A stretch of DNA of 64,000 nucleotides from Dicyema japonicum. Lineage: Eukaryota; Dicyemida; Rhombozoa; Dicyemidae. How positions within the stretch are numbered: position 1 is the stretch's first letter; each line of letters opens with the position of its first letter. Location of the stretch: the NCBI GenBank assembly GCA_011109175.1, contig RDEW01000041.1, forward strand, positions 62,001 through 126,000. Reading direction: 5' to 3'. Under the pieces are notes generated by a model. That model had not been told where the DNA came from. It saw only the letters and a program-made list of their open reading frames with translations, and ran no database searches. The position numbers and the translations under genes were made by a program. This document shows positions 60,227 to 64,000 of the stretch, piece after piece.

Positions 60227-60852
60227 ATGGCAAAAAGGATACTTTCAAATAAGCTTCCTCCAAACGATTATGAAAACATGAAACTGCGCGACATAACCCA
60301 TCTAGGAATAATATCCGTCTCCTCAGCAAAGAAAAGTACCATATAACAAAAAACCAAAGCACATGACGTCGGCTGTATGATCGACGGAAATCTAGAGACA
60401 TACTGGCAGAGCGACGGGACCAAGCCTCATCTAATCAACTTCCAGTTTAGCCATCGAATCGCCATCGTCGACGTCTGCCTCTTCGTGGATTTTAAACGTG
60501 ATGAGAGCTACACCCCCTCTCAGTATTCTATTCACTTACAAAGAGAATTCTGCTCTACTCAGGGTCCAGCTATGATTCACTTACCAAAGTCTACGACCAT
60601 AAAATGAAAGGCTTCTCAGGATGGGCGGTGATCCCTATTACTGCGGAGAATGGAGAACTCCACAAGACCTTTATAATTCAGGTGCATGTGAGTTTGACGG
60701 TTTCCTAGATAAGGATTGAAGAGAATGAGAGTAAAGGGAGGAAAGTGAATATTAGGCAGATCATGATTAGGGGGCCTGCTCTAAATTATGTTAATTTCGA
60801 TGATTTGGAGTTTACGACTGTTGAATTGTCACAGTTTTGTACTATTAGATGA
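60227..60852 (+). CDS. ANAPC10: Anaphase-promoting complex subunit 10 (DOC domain)
   Basis: Substrate-coreceptor subunit of the anaphase-promoting complex, a nuclear/cytoplasmic ubiquitin ligase. Exons 60227-60335, 60360-60563, 60590-60687 and 60709-60852 give 184 aa, essentially the human length (185). The DOC beta-jelly-roll shows RDITHLGIISVSSAKKTHDV (residues 21-40), MIDGNLETYWQSDGTKPHLI (the degron-contacting signature), FKRDESYTPSQYSI and FSGWAVIPI. Further on are KTFIIQVH and VNIRQIMIRGP. It ends in Ile-Arg, the tail that docks on TPR subunits such as APC3. Introns are 24, 26 and 21 nt. AATAAA begins 8 nt after the stop. Confidence 0.95.
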
Positions 60853-60903
60853 TTTTTTTAATAAAATTTGGGTTTACGGCTGTTGAATCTCCCTGTACTG
60901 TAC
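60811..60903. repeat. Imperfect direct repeat at APC10 3' end
   Basis: The last-exon segment TTTACGACTGTTGAATTGTC with its continuation (60811-60842) recurs at 60873-60903 as TTTACGGCTGTTGAATCTCC and so on. The second copy lies beyond the stop and the poly(A) signal. Confidence 0.75.
60860..60865 (+). terminator. AATAAA polyadenylation signal of APC10
   Basis: The hexamer starts 8 nt past the TGA stop, implying a 3' UTR of roughly 25-35 nt. Confidence 0.65.
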
Positions 60904-61562
60904 AATATACCACGCGGTCCCTAAGTTAGAAATGACCCCCAGAATCTCATTTTGACATTACTAAACGATTGATCATTTTAACATTAATATAAAAAATTAA
61001 AATTATTTCCGTTTGGGGCTCTACCCACGTGGCTTCTCCTCTATGGGATTCCTTCCCGAGTTATTCTCCTCATTTCAATTCTCAAGCGAATGTGCCCTTT
61101 TCTTAGTAGTGCTTTTTTGATCGTTTGACTTGAGTATTTTGGAGTAAGATCAGGAATCAACTCGTAGAGTAGAATTAGAGGTGGGTAACATGGTCCTGTC
61201 TCAAAATAAATCCTAGTACTGGACGTTACAGTGCATCACAGAAGCCCTGATAGAATGATAGAAGCTAAGGAATAAACTATATAAATAAAAAATTTGACCA
61301 ATTATCGAGCAGAGGAAATAAAACCTAAAACCATCTTTATAGTATGACATCTAATAACCACTAAACTGCTCAGTCCCCAGTCGTAATTAATTTACCATCT
61401 CGATAAGAATGGATTTGGAGACATTTTATCAGAAGAAACAATTTCAAAATGTTGTTAACAACAGTTGAAGTTAACATTAATTATAAAAATAAATTAAACT
61501 AAATAATAAAATTTAAAATAATATTAATTGCTTGCTTTTTCATTTCATTGTTGTGTGTCACC
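60904..61562. promoter_or_regulatory. Intergenic region upstream of eIF4A-III-type gene
   Basis: AT-rich. Any promoter of the downstream helicase must lie here, but no motif is distinctive. A TTTTTCATTTCATTG stretch lies just 5' of the start. Confidence 0.3.
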
Positions 61563-62861
61563 ATGAGTTTCAACAAAAATGAAGATATTTTTGAAACCAG
61601 CGAGGACGTGGTTTTTGTTCAAAACTTTGACAAGATGAACATCCAACCCCAAGTCCTCCGTGGCATTTACGCCTATGGTACCTCTCCAACTAATCGTAGG
61701 CATGGAAAAGCCTTCCACAGTGCAGAAGGCCTTGATCCACAGCATGATCGCCGGCCGAGACATCATTGCTCAGTACTTGTCCTTCTAATTTCAGAGCCCA
61801 GTCTGGAACGGGGAAGACCTCAGCCTTTTCTATAGGAGCCGTAAACGCCGTGGACATCAAATTCAAAGACGTCCAAGTGTTAGTAATGTCTCCAACCCGT
61901 GAACTCGCCCAACAAATTCAGAGAGTCTGTTTGGCCATCGGTTCCTACAAGAATATCCGTGCTCACTCATGCATTGGAGGTACTTCCATCGGAGAGGACA
62001 TCAAGAAGTTCGGGGAGGGTCAACACGTGGTCTCGGGGACTCCTGGACGAATAATCGACATGATAACACGTGGATACCTCAACACAGCTTCAATCCGTCT
62101 GTTCATAATAGACGAGGCCGACCAGATGCTCAGTGACAGTATCACGTGTGTCTAACTATTTCAGATTTCAAGCCACAGATCTACGAGACCTATCGGTCCC
62201 TTCCCCCACAAACACAGGTGGTCATAGTGTCCGCGACGATGATGCCGGATGTCCTGCATCTGACTTCTAAGTTCATGACAAATCCGCTTAGAATACTAGT
62301 GAAGAGGTGGGGGTTTCCCTGATTTCAGAGACGAGTTGACGTTGGAGGAGATTTCCCAGTACTTCATAAATGTGGGTACCGAACCCAACAAGTTTGAGAC
62401 TCTGATGGACATTTACGACACACTGACTGTCTCTCAGGCGGTCATTTTCTGCAATTCACGTGCTAAGGTGGAATGGCTTGCCGATAAGTTAACGGCAAAC
62501 AACTTTACGGTGACTTACATGCACGGAGATACTCCCCAAAGGGAAAGGGAGGAGTTAATGAAGTCGTTTCGTTGTGTGGACACGCGTGTGTTGGTATCAA
62601 CAGATTTGTGGTCACGTGGAATAGACGTACAGCAGATATCGTTGGTGGTGAACTACGACCTCCCTCAGTCTAGGGAGACATATATTCACAGAATTGGGAG
62701 AGCTGGTAGATTCGGAAGGAAGGGAGTGGCCATAAACTTTGTGACGAATGATGAGATGATAATATTGAGGGATATAGAGCAGTACTATTCTACGGAGATT
62801 GTAGAAATGCCTATGGATGGTATATTTTGTGTTATTTGTAGTTAATGATATTGTCGTGTAG
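61563..62861 (+). CDS. EIF4A3: eIF4A-III-like DEAD-box RNA helicase
   Basis: ATP-dependent RNA clamp, core of the exon junction complex if the assignment is right. Exons 61563-61677, 61700-61772, 61795-62138, 62165-62306, 62329-62819 and 62842-62861 give 394 aa (human eIF4A3 411). Motifs in order: [54 protein letters not shown] and [11 protein letters not shown]. Features favouring eIF4A-III over eIF4A-I/II are the N-terminal [26 protein letters not shown] and GQHVV. WSRGID carries Ser where W-A-R-G is usual. Introns are 22, 22, 26, 22 and 22 nt. The last separates EMPMD from VNDIVV-stop and restores the conserved family tail. Reading through it instead would give an unrelated end at 62845. 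Confidence 0.95.
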
Positions 62862-62879
62862 TTAATGATATTGTCGTGT
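62840..62879. repeat. Exact 20-bp tandem duplication of terminal exon and acceptor
   Basis: Positions 62840-62859 are repeated exactly at 62860-62879 (AGTTAATGATATTGTCGTGT). The unit contains the AG splice acceptor plus the coding end, so a second AG acceptor exists at 62860-62861. Confidence 0.9.
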
Positions 62880-62935
62880 TCTTCGGTTGTATTATTGGTT
62901 TTATGGTTTATTAATTACTTATTTAATATTTTGAA

Positions 62936-62941
62936 AATAAA
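62936..62941 (+). terminator. AATAAA polyadenylation signal of the helicase gene
   Basis: Canonical hexamer 74 nt after the TAG stop. Confidence 0.6.
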
Positions 62942-64000
62942 TTAGAGTTGGGGGGAGACAGTTCTGTGTGGTTGTTCCCCCTCTGGATTGCTGAGATAAC
63001 CGCCATTGTTTGCGAAGGTTCTGAGATTAGGTTTTAGAAGAAATTATAGGGCAGGTCTCTGAGGTTCAATAGGTTTCCATGGGAGAGGAACAAACATTAC
63101 ATCACGTGAGAGGTCAGTATATTTACTGTGATTCAATGTCTCGACCCTTCTAGTGGCTAAGTTGTCATTAGTTTGTGCTGATTATATTAAGCACACTTGT
63201 TAAGGGGGAATTGGTAATATTCTCACTCTTATGTTAACTAGAAAAGTTTTTCATTCCTGGGCTGACTCGTTGACGTTGACCTCATATCGACAGATGAACA
63301 ATCCTTTTATAAGGCTTTCTATATTAGCTTTTTTAGTCATTAGACAACCAAAAGCCTATGGTTGATAAAATTAGCTTTTCTCATATCATCAAGGCTCAAA
63401 CTGCGATTATTTATGGTTGATAAAATTATCTTTCTCACAAGGCTCAATTTATCTTCAACTCTGTCTTGTTTATCCACGCAATCATTACATAAGCAAAAGT
63501 TCACTTCACCACTTGAGTTTTTGCCTATAGTAACGGCGGACTAGATGTCCTACCATATGCCGAATCAATGACCTCGCTTTAAGGGCCACAGGAAAATTTC
63601 TTTAAGTTTCTTACTTCACAATTATTTTTTCGGATTGAATTCACGTCTTCGTGAAACAAACGCGGAGTGGGTCCGAAAATCTTTAATTTCATTCTCTTAA
63701 CCTCTTGCTTGGGGAAAATTACCATCCAATCACAGATGGGTGAAGGGGAATCATTACCAGGTTCGCCTTTCTATTAATGACGTTGATGCTAGTATTTGTT
63801 ACTCATTCTAACCGCATCATTTTTCCCAAACATGGACTGGTAACTGCAGACTATCAATTTGAGTGGATTTACCGGTGTACTTATGGTAAAATTGCCATTG
63901 TAGTGATCGAAAGCAAAACTTTGCGGGATTCAAATCCCCTGCAATGGTTTATGCTCATATCAATTGGTTTCGTCCTCCTTATTCAAACACGTGGATCACT
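62942..64000. other. No supported gene; small tandem repeat
   Basis: Positions 63357-63400 and 63412-63450 are related copies around TATGGTTGATAAAATTA and AAGGCTCAA. A segment at 63927-63960 (GGGATTCAAATCCC, GGTTTATGCT) resembles 58680-58712. No gene is visible. Confidence 0.45.

Noticed and set aside
62820-62845. Stop codon at 62843-62845 as the end of the helicase
   Set aside because: A 22-nt GT-AG intron at 62820-62841 restores the conserved family tail, so the read-through ending is not the protein end.

Overview
The window looks like a nuclear chromosome segment from a very compact, LINE-loaded animal genome. I base this on seven recognisable protein genes with animal-type homology (O-GlcNAcase, INO80B, a Rab GTPase, an RIIa-docking protein, a bHLH factor, APC10 and an eIF4A-III-type helicase) and on their introns. 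Of the 25 introns I could place by keeping conserved protein alignments in frame, 22 are 20-26 nt long. Introns this small in an animal point to the dicyemid mesozoans. That assignment is inference from gene structure; no rRNA or organellar marker is present.

Layout. 0-9.7 kb is a graveyard of mobile elements: a pogo-like element, an integrase fragment, a 4.5-kb gag/endonuclease/RT LINE carrying a nested hAT/pogo composite, and pieces of a LINE carrying a restriction-like endonuclease. 10.1-12.4 kb is a complete nine-exon O-GlcNAcase gene (minus). 12.4-18.0 kb is LINE material, including a nearly full-length 3.06-kb RTE-like copy. 18.1-18.7 kb is a TA-flanked inverted-repeat element. 20.5-21.2 kb is INO80B (minus). 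21.6-24.6 kb is a second pogo-like element plus RT fragments. 25.7-26.9 kb holds a tight minus-strand pair, an RIIa-docking protein and a six-exon Rab. 27-55 kb is almost entirely decayed LINEs, tandem repeats and AT-rich DNA, including a CR1-like LINE with a 2A-like peptide (46.5 kb) and a LINE nested in another LINE with a target duplication near 97 bp (42.1-44.1 kb). 55.8-56.6 kb is a two-exon bHLH gene, 60.2-60.9 kb APC10 and 61.6-62.9 kb the eIF4A-III-type helicase (all plus).

The genes are short, intron-rich in tiny introns, and have 3' ends as close as 0-75 nt to a polyadenylation signal. They have no shared pathway: nutrient-responsive O-GlcNAc removal, chromatin remodelling, vesicle traffic, cilium-type docking, E-box transcription, anaphase ubiquitin ligation and exon-junction marking. 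They sit as islands between transposons.

The strongest observation is the intron set: every intron whose length is a multiple of three (nine of nine) brings an in-frame stop when retained. This resembles the ciliate pattern linked to nonsense-mediated control of splicing. Most stretches listed as empty were read for motifs only; short exons of fast-evolving genes could have been missed.
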